A stretch of 64,000 nucleotides of DNA from Occallatibacter gabretensis (GCF_001449115.1 NZ_LAIJ01000009.1:1370114-1434113), one strand, 5' to 3'; positions 17,193 to 26,519 are shown, numbered from the stretch's first letter. The notes: a model not told the origin generated them from the sequence alone. Program-made: numbers and translations.

Positions 17193-19199
17193 ATGGGCCG
17201 CATCCGAATCCTCTCTGACCAGGTCGCAAACCAAATTGCCGCGGGCGAAGTTGTAGACCGGCCAGCATCGGTGGTGAAGGAGCTGCTGGAGAATTCGCTG
17301 GACGCTGGTGCGACGCGCATTCGAGTTGAAGTGGAAGCCGGCGGGCGCAAGCTGATTCGAATTGCGGATGACGGAATCGGGATGAACCGCGACGATGCGC
17401 TGCTGGCCTTTGAGCGCCATGCGACGAGCAAGCTGAGGACGGCGGACGATCTGCTCTCGATTGCGACGCTGGGGTTTCGCGGGGAGGCTCTGCCTTCGAT
17501 TGCATCGGTTGCGCGGGTGAAGCTCGAGACCAGTGACGATGAGGCAGGAACGCGAATCGAGATTGCCGGCGGGAAGATTCTGCATGTGGAAGATGCGGCC
17601 CTGGCGCGCGGGACGACGATCAGCGTCTCAGACCTGTTCTTCAATACGCCGGCGAGGCGGAAATTTCTGCGGGCGGAGGCGACAGAGCTCTCGCATGTGA
17701 CAGCGCTGGTGACGCATTACGCGCTCGTGCATCCGGAAAAGCATTTTGAGCTGGTTTCGGCGAGTCATACGCTGGTTTCCGCACCGCCGGTGACGCGGAC
17801 GGCGGAGCGGGTGTACCAGATTTTTGGCAAGGACACGCTTGAGAAGCTGCTTCCGGTGGCTGCGGAGCTGAAACTGGAGCGTGGGGGATTGCCGGAACCG
17901 CCGCCGTGGAAGGTGGATCCCGATGAGCCGAAACGCGCCCCGGGACAGTTGCGGCTGACGGGGTTTTATTCCAAGCCGGAGCTACAGAAACTGAATCGGA
18001 ATTCGATTTATATCTTTATCAATAAGCGGCTTATTCGCGACCGGCTGCTGCTTCATGCGGTGTCAGAGGCGTACCGGAACATTATTCCGCCGACCTCTTT
18101 TCCTGTTGTACTGCTTTTTCTGGAGATGCCGCCCGAAGAGGTGGATGTGAATGTGCATCCGGCGAAGACGGAAGTGCGGTTCCGGCAATCGGGCGTGATT
18201 CACGATTTTGTGCGGGACAGCCTACGGATGGCGCTGGTGAAAGCGCGGCCTGTAGCGGCGTTTGCGGCTTCGCTGGATGCACCGAATGCGAGCCCATCGC
18301 TGATGCCTCCGGCAGAGTCGAGGCTTCCGGGCTCGTCTATTTTGGGTCCTCCACAGCCGGATTCCGAGCCGGTGGGCGCGGCAGAGGCTGAGCCATTTCA
18401 ACTGACGGAGTTTGAGCTACCTCCGGAGCCAGTGCGGCTGCCGTTTACCTCTCCAGTTCCAGACCTGGCGGGCGGCTTGGCTGCGCTCGCAGAAGCTCTG
18501 GTTTCAAACGCAACGGAATCAAATGATTACGCGGTGGCTACAGCGGAGGTGGAAGCGCGGCAGGCGGCGGAGACGCTGAATCATCTGGCGGGGCTGAAGC
18601 CTTTGGGGCAACTTAAGGAGTCGTTCATCCTGGCGACTGGGCCGGAAGGGCTTTGGATCATTGATCAGCATGTCGCACACGAGCGGGTTTTATTTGAAAA
18701 AATTTTGCGCGAGCGGGCTGTGGAAAACGTGCAGCGCCAGAGGCTGCTCATGCCGCTTCTGGTAGAGCTAAAACCGGCGCAAATGGTTGTATTTGCAGAG
18801 ATTGCGGCTGAATTGGAGCGGAACGGGTTTGAGGCGGAGCCATTTGGGCCGCAGACGCTGGCGGTGAAAGCCGCGCCGGTGGGTCTGGAAGGCGCGCAGC
18901 TGGAGCGGATGCTGCAGCAGGTGATTGAGCAGACGAGTGGAGCAAGCGGCGCGGGCGTAGATACGGAAGTTCACGAAAACGCGCAGAATCATAGCCTTAG
19001 CGCGCTCAAGACGCGTATTGCGGCGTCCATTGCATGCCATGCTGCGATTAAGGTGAATACGCCACTTGACCCGGCGATAATTGAGTGGCTATTGTTGGAG
19101 TTGGCCAGGACAGAACACCCAACCAGCTGCCCACATGGACGTCCAATCGCTTTGTTGTATTCTTGGAGAGAGATCCAGCGGGCCTTCCACCGTATTTGA
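17193..19199 (+). CDS. mutL: DNA mismatch repair protein MutL
   Basis: 668 residues. The N-terminal GHKL ATPase shows NQIAAGEVVDRPASVVKELL with ENSLDAGATRI, DDGIGMN and GFRGEALPS; the transducer domain follows to about residue 340, with VDVNVHPAKTEVRF. A flexible proline-rich linker spans about 350-460. The C-terminal endonuclease domain carries DQHVAHERVLFE (the DQHA-x2-E-x4-E metal motif with Val for Ala), ACHAAIK and SCPHGRP, so this is the nicking type of MutL that acts with MutS and the clamp. It heads a probable group with the next two genes. Confidence 0.97.
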   Translation: MGRIRILSDQVANQIAAGEVVDRPASVVKELLENSLDAGATRIRVEVEAGGRKLIRIADDGIGMNRDDALLAFERHATSKLRTADDLLSIATLGFRGEALPSIASVARVKLETSDDEAGTRIEIAGGKILHVEDAALARGTTISVSDLFFNTPARRKFLRAEATELSHVTALVTHYALVHPEKHFELVSASHTLVSAPPVTRTAERVYQIFGKDTLEKLLPVAAELKLERGGLPEPPPWKVDPDEPKRAPGQLRLTGFYSKPELQKLNRNSIYIFINKRLIRDRLLLHAVSEAYRNIIPPTSFPVVLLFLEMPPEEVDVNVHPAKTEVRFRQSGVIHDFVRDSLRMALVKARPVAAFAASLDAPNASPSLMPPAESRLPGSSILGPPQPDSEPVGAAEAEPFQLTEFELPPEPVRLPFTSPVPDLAGGLAALAEALVSNATESNDYAVATAEVEARQAAETLNHLAGLKPLGQLKESFILATGPEGLWIIDQHVAHERVLFEKILRERAVENVQRQRLLMPLLVELKPAQMVVFAEIAAELERNGFEAEPFGPQTLAVKAAPVGLEGAQLERMLQQVIEQTSGASGAGVDTEVHENAQNHSLSALKTRIAASIACHAAIKVNTPLDPAIIEWLLLELARTEHPTSCPHGRPIALLYSWREIQRAFHRI

Positions 19200-19281
19200 C
19201 AGGTAATAGGAAGGCGGCAGCCCACCCCCAGGGGGCGGGACTGCCCGGCGAGAACGCCAGCCTTGGAAAAGAGGTTCTTCT

Positions 19282-20721
19282 TTGACATCGGAGCAATTGG
19301 AAGCAGCGCGCGCCGAACGGATGCGCCAAAATGGAATTGGGGCCCTTACTTTGGAGGATGCCCGGACGTGGATTGAAGAGACGGGCTTGTGTCTCTTTTT
19401 GCCGCGGAAACAGTCGACCCCTTCGCTTGCACCTTCGTTTGTGGAGGCGGTAGCTGGGGAGAGGAGTTCGGCACCGGGCCCAAAACAGATTGCGCTGGCT
19501 GAGGAATTGCTGGTGCGACTCGAGCTGGACAATGTGGCGGTTCGACTGAACCTGCTAGGCCAGCCGGGCGAACAGCCGGATTATATTGTGGCAACGTGGG
19601 TGCTTCCCTATGTGTATGCACTCCGCGGCGATCGTGACTGGCGCAGGGTTCCGCAGTTGACGGGATCGCGTCAGGTTTCTCCGCTGGCCATTCAGGCTTA
19701 CAAGCGCCTTGAGCAGGGCGAAGCAAATATCTCCGAATTAAAAACGATTCTCGGCCAGGGCGTGACCGAGGTGGCGGTGCTGCGCGCCATTACAGAGCTG
19801 TGGCAGCAACTGCGCATTATTCCCGTAATTGCGGCGCCGGGCAAGGCTGCAAAATGGCAGCTTCTGCGGGTGCGTTTCCAGAAGGCGATTGCCGAGGGAG
19901 CCTCAACTTCGCAGGTAACGGCGATTTCAGTATTGGCATCGATCTTCCTGCAGGCTGTGATTGCCGCCAGCATGGAAGAGGTGGAGCTGTTCCTGGCGGC
20001 GCTGACAGCGCGGAGCAAAATCCGTGAAGTCCTGCGCGGACTGGTGGCGACGCGGCAGGTGCATACGCTGTCGATGGGACATGCGCCTCATTTCTACGTG
20101 GCAGGAACGCTGCCGGAATTTAGTGTGGCTCCGCAGATCTACGCCAGCGCGACGCTGGGCGGATATGGCTACGGTGCATCCGGTTATTCCGGCAGCTATG
20201 GAAACGGATACAGGTCCGGCGGCGGCGGGTACTATGGCCGCGAGGAAGAGCTGGAAGACAGCCACGTGGAACCGGTAGAGACGGTTTCCGCCGGGCGCGA
20301 GGAAGAGAGTGCTGTCCGCAACGGCGGCGCGAAGAACAAGAACGGCGCGCGTCCGCACTTCAGCCGGAATGGGCACGGTTCATCCGGCCATGGAGCTGCA
20401 CACGCAGCAGGAACGCGCAAGCCCGGAGCGACGACCAGCAGAGCCCGGTCGGCGGAAAGCCGCCCGGCAAAAAGCGCTGGAAGCAAGACCGCGAGCAGCA
20501 ATGGGCATGTGCGGAGCGGCAGCAGCCGTCCGGCGAGCAGCAACAGGCCAGGAAGCAGCAGACCTGGAAGCAGCAGGACGACTACTTCGGCGAAACCGGC
20601 TTCCGCGGTGCGCCGTGGCGGGCTGAGCCGCACTGCAGCAGGAGCCGCGGGCCCGAGGCGGAAACCGGCGCTGGCTGGTAGCAGCTTCCGTGGCAAGCAG
20701 GGGACCAAGAAGCGCGGATGA
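19282..20721 (+). CDS. Unrecognised protein with low-complexity C-terminus (possibly AlkZ-related)
   Basis: 479 residues starting at TTG 19282, seven bases after GAGG. Residues 1-275 look folded: GIGALTLEDARTWIEETGLC, a helical middle and winged-helix-like segments (VSPLAIQAYKRLEQGE, VLRAITELWQQLRIIP). The pattern reminds me of DNA glycosylase AlkZ-related proteins, but this is weak. From about 290 the chain is disordered: a Gly/Tyr-rich stretch (GGYGYGASGYSGSYGNGYRS), then 150 residues rich in Ser, Arg, Ala and Lys. Such tails often bind nucleic acids. It lies between mutL and cmk, and its stop overlaps the cmk start by four bases, so translation of cmk is coupled to it. Confidence 0.7.
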   Translation: MTSEQLEAARAERMRQNGIGALTLEDARTWIEETGLCLFLPRKQSTPSLAPSFVEAVAGERSSAPGPKQIALAEELLVRLELDNVAVRLNLLGQPGEQPDYIVATWVLPYVYALRGDRDWRRVPQLTGSRQVSPLAIQAYKRLEQGEANISELKTILGQGVTEVAVLRAITELWQQLRIIPVIAAPGKAAKWQLLRVRFQKAIAEGASTSQVTAISVLASIFLQAVIAASMEEVELFLAALTARSKIREVLRGLVATRQVHTLSMGHAPHFYVAGTLPEFSVAPQIYASATLGGYGYGASGYSGSYGNGYRSGGGGYYGREEELEDSHVEPVETVSAGREEESAVRNGGAKNKNGARPHFSRNGHGSSGHGAAHAAGTRKPGATTSRARSAESRPAKSAGSKTASSNGHVRSGSSRPASSNRPGSSRPGSSRTTTSAKPASAVRRGGLSRTAAGAAGPRRKPALAGSSFRGKQGTKKRG

Positions 20722-21425
20722 GCACGGAGTTTCATTCAGAACACTCGTCTGCATCTGCTCCAAAGATCATCGTTGCGATTGACGGCCCCGCAGGGGCCGG
20801 CAAGAGCACGATTGCGCGCCATCTCGCGCGGCACTTCGGGCTGCTCAATCTGGAAACCGGGGCGATGTATCGCGCGTTTGCGCTTAAGGCGCTGCGTGCG
20901 GCACTCTCTCTGGATGAAAGCAGCGCTTTAGAGCGACTTGCCGGAGAAACCATCATTCATCTTGTGCCTACATCGGGGGAGAATCGCGTCTTTCTCGACG
21001 GCGAGGATGTGACCGGGGAGCTGCGAAATGCGGCTGTGACGGATGCGGCCTCGCGCGTGAGCGTGTTTCCTGTGATCCGGGCATGGATGGTGCGTCTGCA
21101 GCAGCAGATGGGCTCTGCCGGCGGCGTGGTGATGGAAGGCCGCGATATTGGAACGGTGGTTTTTCCGCACGCGGACGTGAAGATTTTTCTGGATGCCGCG
21201 CCCGAGGTGCGGGGAATGCGGCGATTCGAGCAGATGGGCGCGCATACCGAACGGCAGCCGGATGAAGTGATTCTGGAGTTGCGCGAACGCGATAAACGCG
21301 ATCGGAATCGCGCGGATTCACCGCTGAAGCCGGCTGAGGATGCGGTTGTGCTGGACTCGACCGATATGACGCTGGCTGAGGCAGTGAAGGTGGCGGAGCG
21401 GCTTGTCGAGGCCCGTCTGGCCTGA
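20718..21425 (+). CDS. cmk: Cytidylate kinase
   Basis: 235 residues. The P-loop DGPAGAGKSTIARHLA begins near residue 23, followed by LNLETGAMYRAFALKA, the CMP-binding region MEGRDIGTVVFPHADVKIFL and the lid RERDKRDRNRADSPL. It phosphorylates CMP and dCMP with ATP. The ATG overlaps the stop of the preceding gene (ATGA). Full family length. Confidence 0.95.
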   Translation: MSTEFHSEHSSASAPKIIVAIDGPAGAGKSTIARHLARHFGLLNLETGAMYRAFALKALRAALSLDESSALERLAGETIIHLVPTSGENRVFLDGEDVTGELRNAAVTDAASRVSVFPVIRAWMVRLQQQMGSAGGVVMEGRDIGTVVFPHADVKIFLDAAPEVRGMRRFEQMGAHTERQPDEVILELRERDKRDRNRADSPLKPAEDAVVLDSTDMTLAEAVKVAERLVEARLA

Positions 21426-21527
21426 AGAGTGTTTTTCAAAAAAAGCGCATTTAACAATGGGGCGGAGTAAGTTTGCCATGTGGATTTTTAGAAATAATTT
21501 ACTAAATCGACTATCAACTGTGTCACT

Positions 21528-21547
21528 CTAGGGGTACTTCCCCTTTT
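21528..21547. promoter_or_regulatory. CTAGGGG...TTCCCCTT box resembling the PadR operators
   Basis: CTAGGGG (21528-21534), the four bases TACT, then a TTCCCCTT block echo the arms of the two PadR-type operators at 3985 and 5836, but with a much shorter spacer. It lies about 140 bases before the zinc-finger gene at 21680. It may be an unrelated regulator box; only the arms match. The rest of the 254-base gap after cmk holds nothing I can name. Confidence 0.3.
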
Positions 21548-21679
21548 GGGATTCTGGCCTTGAGCCGACCATATTTCAGACAAAACTAGAATAAAGACTA
21601 ACAATGAGCTTTTGGCCAGACTTCGCTGCGCGTCGTTTCTAAGCTCGAATCGCCGAACGGAAAGTATGGGAGTGTTGGT

Positions 21680-21892
21680 ATGTCGTTGCCTGTGTGTCGA
21701 AGCTGTGGGTCCCAGGAGTTTCGCATTTCACATCTCCGCCGAGCGGATCTAAGCAGATTGCTGGTTCTGCGTTATCCGATTCGCTGCAAGATCTGTAAGG
21801 AACGGGATTTTACCTATCTGGGAACGGCGCTTTCTTTGCGTCACAAGCGCAAAAAGAAGAATCACGTTATTGCTCAGAACGGACATGCCTGA
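21680..21892 (+). CDS. Small zinc-ribbon-like protein (70 aa)
   Basis: Two cysteine pairs, C6-x2-C9 and C36-x2-C39, form a likely zinc knuckle, with basic stretches between (HLRRADLSRLLVLRYPIR) and at the end (LRHKRKKKNHV). GGGAG lies upstream of the ATG. The size and charge suggest a nucleic-acid-binding protein. No family recognised. It is transcribed alone. Confidence 0.65.
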   Translation: MSLPVCRSCGSQEFRISHLRRADLSRLLVLRYPIRCKICKERDFTYLGTALSLRHKRKKKNHVIAQNGHA

Positions 21893-21990
21893 TCTAATTT
21901 CCTTCCGCTTTCATATCTCTTCTTTCTCATTTGCACTGACTACCTGTTGGGTGCTCTGCCGGAAAAGTACGATAGGCTCTTAACAGAGCG

Positions 21991-22692
21991 ATGGAAATTA
22001 CCTGTAGCCGCTGTCATCAAGCCATCCCCGCGGATGGCTTATATTGTCCCTCCTGTGGACTCCCTCAGCTGGTGTATTCCAGTGAAGAAGGAGCTGTGCC
22101 TTCGCAGGTGAACCAATGGGACACGGTGCTGCACGAGCCGGGCGCTGTGGAATGGAAGCCGGCGCTGCGCGTGGCTCTCCTGCTGGCGATTCCGGCGGGG
22201 TTGATTTTCGGAACATCCTTCCTGGGACTTCTGGGACTGGTTTGGATTGCTGCCGCGGCTGCGTGGGTCGTGTTGCTGTATGTGCGCAGGCAGCGCGCTG
22301 CGAAGCGTCCAGTGCTGTTGACGACCGGCGCAGGTGCGCGCATCGGGCTGGTGACAGGGCTTATTACGGGATGGATTGCCTTTGCTTCGATGGGAACCTA
22401 TCTCTATCTCGAACGTTTTGCTTTTCATCAGGGCAAGGACTTCGACGATTTCTGGCAGACATTTGTGGCGCAAACCTCCCTGCAATGGCAGCAGGCAAGC
22501 GCGGCCAGTCAGGATCCCCAGACGACAGGTGCGGTCTTCAAGTCATTGACAGCATGGTTGCTTTCTGCGGAAGGACGAGCGGGGTCTACGATTGGCGGCC
22601 TGATGCTGATTGAGTTCATGCTGGTGGGCCTGGCCGTGGCGGGCGGTGCGCTGGGCGCGAAGCTGATGATGAGGACACAGGCGAGGAACTAA
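21991..22692 (+). CDS. Zinc-ribbon membrane protein
   Basis: 233 residues. A zinc ribbon at the N-terminus (C5-x2-C8, C19-x2-C22) is followed by a linker and four membrane helices: ALRVALLLAIPAGLIFGTSF, GLVWIAAAAAWVVLLYV, IGLVTGLITGWIAFASMGTY and a last one near LMLIEFMLVGLAVAGGALGA. The ribbon faces the cytoplasm. This zinc_ribbon-plus-helices design is common in uncharacterised acidobacterial proteins. It precedes pyrR by about 100 bases; no functional link is evident. Confidence 0.7.
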   Translation: MEITCSRCHQAIPADGLYCPSCGLPQLVYSSEEGAVPSQVNQWDTVLHEPGAVEWKPALRVALLLAIPAGLIFGTSFLGLLGLVWIAAAAAWVVLLYVRRQRAAKRPVLLTTGAGARIGLVTGLITGWIAFASMGTYLYLERFAFHQGKDFDDFWQTFVAQTSLQWQQASAASQDPQTTGAVFKSLTAWLLSAEGRAGSTIGGLMLIEFMLVGLAVAGGALGAKLMMRTQARN

Positions 22693-22788
22693 GGACGAAG
22701 ATGTTTTCTCGTTCCTGGCACTTTGCTTTACTTGTCCCACCCCTGCCTCGTATCATCCGTCGAGAAGCGGAACAACGAGAATACCCCG

Positions 22789-23358
22789 ATGAGTGAAGCT
22801 ACTGAGAAAACTTCCCTGCGCGTGAAGGGCAGGCTGATGTCCGCCTCGGAGATCGAGCGCACGCTGGTGCGCCTGGCGCACGAGATTGTCGAGAAGAGCC
22901 AGGGCGGCGAAGGCATGGTGCTGATCGGCATCAAGCGCCGTGGCGTGCCGCTGGCGGAGCGCCTGGGCAAGCTGATTTCGACGATCGAGAAGACGCCTGT
23001 GCCGACGGGCGTGCTGGACATTCAGTTCTATCGCGACGATCTTTCGACTGCCGGACTGAAGCCGGTTGTGACCGTGGGCGCTCTGGGCGTGGACATTGTG
23101 GGCAAAGATGTCATTTTGTGCGACGACGTGCTGTACACCGGACGCACGATTCGCGCAGCTCTGGATGCGCTCTTCGATCATGGACGGCCGCGGCGTGTAC
23201 AGCTGGCCGTGCTGATTGATCGCGGCCACCGCGAACTGCCCATTGAAGCGACCTATGTGGGCAGGACTATCCCGACGAGCAGCCGGGAGATTATCGAGGT
23301 AAAGTTTCAAGAAGTCGATACGGACGAGCAGGTTTTGTTAGTTGAGCGAATTGATTGA
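22789..23358 (+). CDS. pyrR: PyrR-type uracil phosphoribosyltransferase/pyrimidine operon regulator
   Basis: 189 residues from ATG 22789; the longer frame from 22723 is non-coding in character. The PRPP-binding loop VILCDDVLYTGRTIRAA near residue 105, GIKRRGVPLAERL and the start LMSASEIERTLVRLA identify PyrR. In Gram-positives PyrR binds pyr mRNA to attenuate transcription; here it lies first in a pyrR-pyrB-pyrC run, so a role in control is likely. I found no clear anti-antiterminator hairpin before it or before pyrB. Confidence 0.92.
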   Translation: MSEATEKTSLRVKGRLMSASEIERTLVRLAHEIVEKSQGGEGMVLIGIKRRGVPLAERLGKLISTIEKTPVPTGVLDIQFYRDDLSTAGLKPVVTVGALGVDIVGKDVILCDDVLYTGRTIRAALDALFDHGRPRRVQLAVLIDRGHRELPIEATYVGRTIPTSSREIIEVKFQEVDTDEQVLLVERID

Positions 23359-23402
23359 AGAATGTTCACCGCGTTTATCCAGAAGCTTGGCTCAAAGCAA
23401 AA

Positions 23403-23436
23403 AGCTAAGAGCTGATAGCTAAGAGCTAGAAGCTAA
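23403..23436 (+). repeat. Short tandem repeat between pyrR and pyrB
   Basis: AGCTAAGAGCTGAT (23403-23416) is followed by AGCTAAGAGCTAGA (23417-23430) and a partial AGCTAAC, ending two bases before the pyrB start. The AGCT cores are self-complementary and could fold in the mRNA leader. It replaces the usual ribosome binding site, which is missing. Confidence 0.55.
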
Positions 23437-23437
23437 C

Positions 23438-24478
23438 ATGACAGCTGTACGCCGCAAGTCGAATACTCCGCCTGTTTCCGCATCCCCTTTTCCTTACAAT
23501 CCTGGTTCGCTGCTCTCGGTCAACGATCTCTCGCTCGATGAGCTGAACCACATTCTTGAGCGAGCGACGGCGCTTGAAAAACAGGACCCGCTGACGCGCG
23601 ACCGCATACTGATCAAGCGCCGCGTGGCGCTCCTGTTCTACGAGGCTTCCACTCGGACAAGAACCAGCTTTGAGCTGGCGGCCAAGGCTCTGGGCGCGGA
23701 TACGGCGCTGGTGTCGAATCTTTCCTCAAGCATTGAGAAGGGCGAGAGCCTGAAGGATACGGGGCTGAACCTGCGGGCACTGGGCGCGGAGGCAATTATC
23801 CTTCGGCACAGCTTGTCGGGCGGGGCGTGGTTGCTGGAAGAGTCGACGCGGCTGCCGGTGCTCAATGCCGGCGATGGGATGCATGAGCATCCCACGCAGG
23901 CGCTGCTCGATCTGCGGACGATTCTGGCACACCTGGTTCCGAATAGCGGGAAATCCGTCGGGAAGAAGGTGGGGCCAATCGCCGGACCGGAGACGCTTGC
24001 CGGCGTAACAGTAACCATTACGGGCGACATTCTGCACAGCCGCGTGGCGCGGTCGAATATGCTGCTACTGCCGCGACTGGGCGCGCAGGTGTTGCTATGC
24101 GGCCCAAAGGAGCTGTTGCCGGAGATTGCTGTGGCGGAAACACCGGGTGTGAGAATTGAGCGGGATTTTGAGGCGGCGCTGAGCCGCTCGCGGGTGGCAA
24201 TGATGCTGCGCATTCAGGCGGAGCGGCTGGCCGGCTTACAGCTTGATCTCGACGAGTATAAAGCGGGGTATCAACTGACCGGCGAGCGCCTCGCGCGGTT
24301 AGCGCCTAAGGCTGTCGTGATGCATCCGGGGCCGATCATTCGCGGCCTGGAGATTACGGGCGGCGTGGCGGATGGGCCGCAGTCCGCGATTCTGGAGCAG
24401 GTGACGCACGGACTGGCGATTCGCATGGCGGTGATTGAACGCGCGCTTGGCGCAGGCAGAACGGAGAAGCGCGTATGA
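23438..24478 (+). CDS. pyrB: Aspartate carbamoyltransferase catalytic subunit
   Basis: 346 residues. Carbamoyl phosphate is bound by FYEASTRTRTSFELAAK (S-T-R-T-R) and by HPTQALLDL; LRHSLSG and HPGPIIRG complete the active site. It forms N-carbamoyl-aspartate in de novo pyrimidine synthesis. A loop with GKKVGPIAGPETLAG around residue 170 is longer than in E. coli. The last bases overlap the pyrC start (ATGA), so the two are translationally coupled. No pyrI regulatory subunit is next to it. Confidence 0.95.
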   Translation: MTAVRRKSNTPPVSASPFPYNPGSLLSVNDLSLDELNHILERATALEKQDPLTRDRILIKRRVALLFYEASTRTRTSFELAAKALGADTALVSNLSSSIEKGESLKDTGLNLRALGAEAIILRHSLSGGAWLLEESTRLPVLNAGDGMHEHPTQALLDLRTILAHLVPNSGKSVGKKVGPIAGPETLAGVTVTITGDILHSRVARSNMLLLPRLGAQVLLCGPKELLPEIAVAETPGVRIERDFEAALSRSRVAMMLRIQAERLAGLQLDLDEYKAGYQLTGERLARLAPKAVVMHPGPIIRGLEITGGVADGPQSAILEQVTHGLAIRMAVIERALGAGRTEKRV

Positions 24479-25779
24479 GTCCGACGAGTGCGATTGCCAT
24501 CAAGGGCGGCCATCTGATCGATCCAGGCACGGGAATCGATGCGCCGAAGGACATTCTGCTGAAGGATGGCCGGGTTGCGGAAGTAGCCGCGCCGGGAAAA
24601 TTGAAGCAGGCAGCAGGCGCGCAGATTCTGGACGCAAAGGGGCTGGTGGTTGCGCCGGGCCTGATCGACATTCACGTGCATCTGCGAGAGCCGGGCCAGG
24701 GTTACAAAGAGACGATTGCGACAGGGACGGCGGCGGCGGCCGCGGGTGGATTTACGGCTGTGGCGGCGATGCCCAATACGATTCCCGTGAATGACTCGCC
24801 GGAGATTACGCGGTGGATGCAGTCGCCCGAGCGCGGCGCCAGCGTGCGTGTATTCCCCATTGGTGCGGCAACGCGCGGATCGAAGGGCGAGACGCTGAAT
24901 GACTTTGCCGCGCTGAAGGCTGCGGGGTGCGTTGCCGTGACCGATGACGGGCATCCGATTCTGAAGGACAGCGTGATGCGCGATACGCTGGCCGCAGCGA
25001 GCCGCGTGGGGCTGAGCGTAATTCAGCATGCGGAAGATACGCGGATGACTGTGGGCGCAAGCATGAATGTGGGGCCTGTGGCGTTTCGGCTGGGACTGCG
25101 AGGAATGCCCGTGGAGGCCGAGTCAGGGCTGGTGGAGCGCGACATCCGGCTCGTGCAGGATCTGCGCTCAGACAAGGTGCACCTGCATGTGGCGCATACC
25201 TCAACGTCAAAGGCGATTGAGGCAGTGCGGCAGGCGCGGCGGAACGGGTTGCGAGTGACATGCGAGGTGGCTCCGCACCATTTTCTGCTGACGGATGAGC
25301 ATGTGGGCCACTACGACACGCACTGCAAGATGAATCCGCCGCTGCGAAGTGCAGCGGACCGCGACGCGATGCTGGAAGCGATTATGGACGGCGTGGTGGA
25401 CGCGATTGCCACCGATCATGCGCCGCATGCAAGCCACGAGAAGGAAGTTGAGTTTGAGCGCGCTCCGAATGGGATTACGGGCCTGGAGACTGCGCTGGGA
25501 CTATGCCTGGCATGGCTGCATCGTGAGGCGAAGATGCCGTTGGGACGGGTGCTGAGCCTGCTGAGCGCACAGCCTGCGGCGGTGCTGGGGCTGAGAGGGC
25601 GCGGAACGCTGGCCGTGGGCAGCTTTGCTGATGTGATTGTCTTTGACCCAAATGTAGAGTGGGTGTACCGGGCGGCGGAGGGCAAGTCGAAGTCGCGGAA
25701 CACGCCGTTTGATGGCTGGACGATGCTGGGCAAAGTGCGCTGGACGGTGAGCGAGGGGCGCGTGGTGTACGGCAATTAA
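24475..25779 (+). CDS. pyrC: Dihydroorotase
   Basis: 434 residues of the amidohydrolase fold, type I bacterial dihydroorotase. The zinc ligands sit in DIHVHLREPGQGYKE near residue 63, IQHAEDTRM, HVAHTST and ATDHAPHA. It closes carbamoyl-aspartate to dihydroorotate, the step after PyrB. The ATG lies within the pyrB stop. All metal residues are intact, so this is an active enzyme rather than the pseudo-dihydroorotase that some PyrB proteins need for assembly. Confidence 0.95.
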   Translation: MSPTSAIAIKGGHLIDPGTGIDAPKDILLKDGRVAEVAAPGKLKQAAGAQILDAKGLVVAPGLIDIHVHLREPGQGYKETIATGTAAAAAGGFTAVAAMPNTIPVNDSPEITRWMQSPERGASVRVFPIGAATRGSKGETLNDFAALKAAGCVAVTDDGHPILKDSVMRDTLAAASRVGLSVIQHAEDTRMTVGASMNVGPVAFRLGLRGMPVEAESGLVERDIRLVQDLRSDKVHLHVAHTSTSKAIEAVRQARRNGLRVTCEVAPHHFLLTDEHVGHYDTHCKMNPPLRSAADRDAMLEAIMDGVVDAIATDHAPHASHEKEVEFERAPNGITGLETALGLCLAWLHREAKMPLGRVLSLLSAQPAAVLGLRGRGTLAVGSFADVIVFDPNVEWVYRAAEGKSKSRNTPFDGWTMLGKVRWTVSEGRVVYGN

Positions 25780-25853
25780 GCCGGCGCAAAAGAATAATTT
25801 GCGGCAAGGGCGAATCCAAACTACTATGGGTCCGGAAATACGTGAGGGAATCT

Positions 25854-26519
25854 ATGCGGTTCGCACGCAACGCACGCAAAATGCTCGCCCAGTCCCTACT
25901 GGGCACGATGATGGCTGGCGGCATGGGGATCGCACAGGGGCCGCCGCCTAATAAGCCTGGCTCACCTTCCCAGGGGCCGAGCAAACCATCGCGCCCGCCG
26001 TCTCAGGGACCAAGCCGGCCACCGAATTCATCGAAACCGCCTGGCCAGCCGGGCAGACCACCAGGACAACCCGGTAAACCACCCGGACAGCCGGGTAGAC
26101 CGCCCACGCAGCCTGGCAGACCACCGGCACAAGGGCCGAATCGGCCTCCGAAACCGGGGCCATCCCGCCCGCCCGGTCCACCGCCTGGGCATGGTGGCCC
26201 GTCGAGACCGCCCGGACCGCCGCCACGTCCACGTCCGCCGGGTCCAGGTCCGTCGCGCCCTCCGGGCCCGCCACATCAGTGGCATCCACCCAGGCCACCA
26301 GGAGGGGGTGGAGGATATATTCGCCATGACAACTGGCGCAGAGGATACCGCCTGCCGCCTGACTACTGGCGGAGGGGCATGGTGATCAACGATTGGCACC
26401 ACTACCACTTGGTTCAACCGCCGTATGGGTATGAGTGGCGCTATATTGATGGGAACTTTGTGCTGGCCGCAGTTGCTACCGGGATCATTTCCTCGATCAT
26501 TGCAGCGGCGATGCAATAA
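25854..26519 (+). CDS. Secreted proline-rich protein with RcnB-like C-terminus
   Basis: 221 residues from ATG 25854, five to six bases after AGGGA. After a signal-like N-terminus (LAQSLLGTMMAGGMGIAQG) come about 120 residues of Pro/Gly-rich repeats (GQPGRPPGQPGKPPGQPGR and similar), then an RcnB-like domain: YWRRGMVINDWHHYHLVQPP, GYEWRYIDGNFVLAA and a hydrophobic end (IISSIIAAAMQ). RcnB proteins are periplasmic and linked to nickel/cobalt balance in enterobacteria; here the role is unknown. The proline-rich arm could span or bind the cell wall. Followed by its own terminator and a second RcnB-like gene. Confidence 0.75.
   Translation: MRFARNARKMLAQSLLGTMMAGGMGIAQGPPPNKPGSPSQGPSKPSRPPSQGPSRPPNSSKPPGQPGRPPGQPGKPPGQPGRPPTQPGRPPAQGPNRPPKPGPSRPPGPPPGHGGPSRPPGPPPRPRPPGPGPSRPPGPPHQWHPPRPPGGGGGYIRHDNWRRGYRLPPDYWRRGMVINDWHHYHLVQPPYGYEWRYIDGNFVLAAVATGIISSIIAAAMQ

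Noticed and set aside
22693..23437. PyrR-dependent attenuator before pyrR or pyrB
   Set aside because: I found no terminator/antiterminator pair or PyrR-binding loop, only the AGCT repeat.
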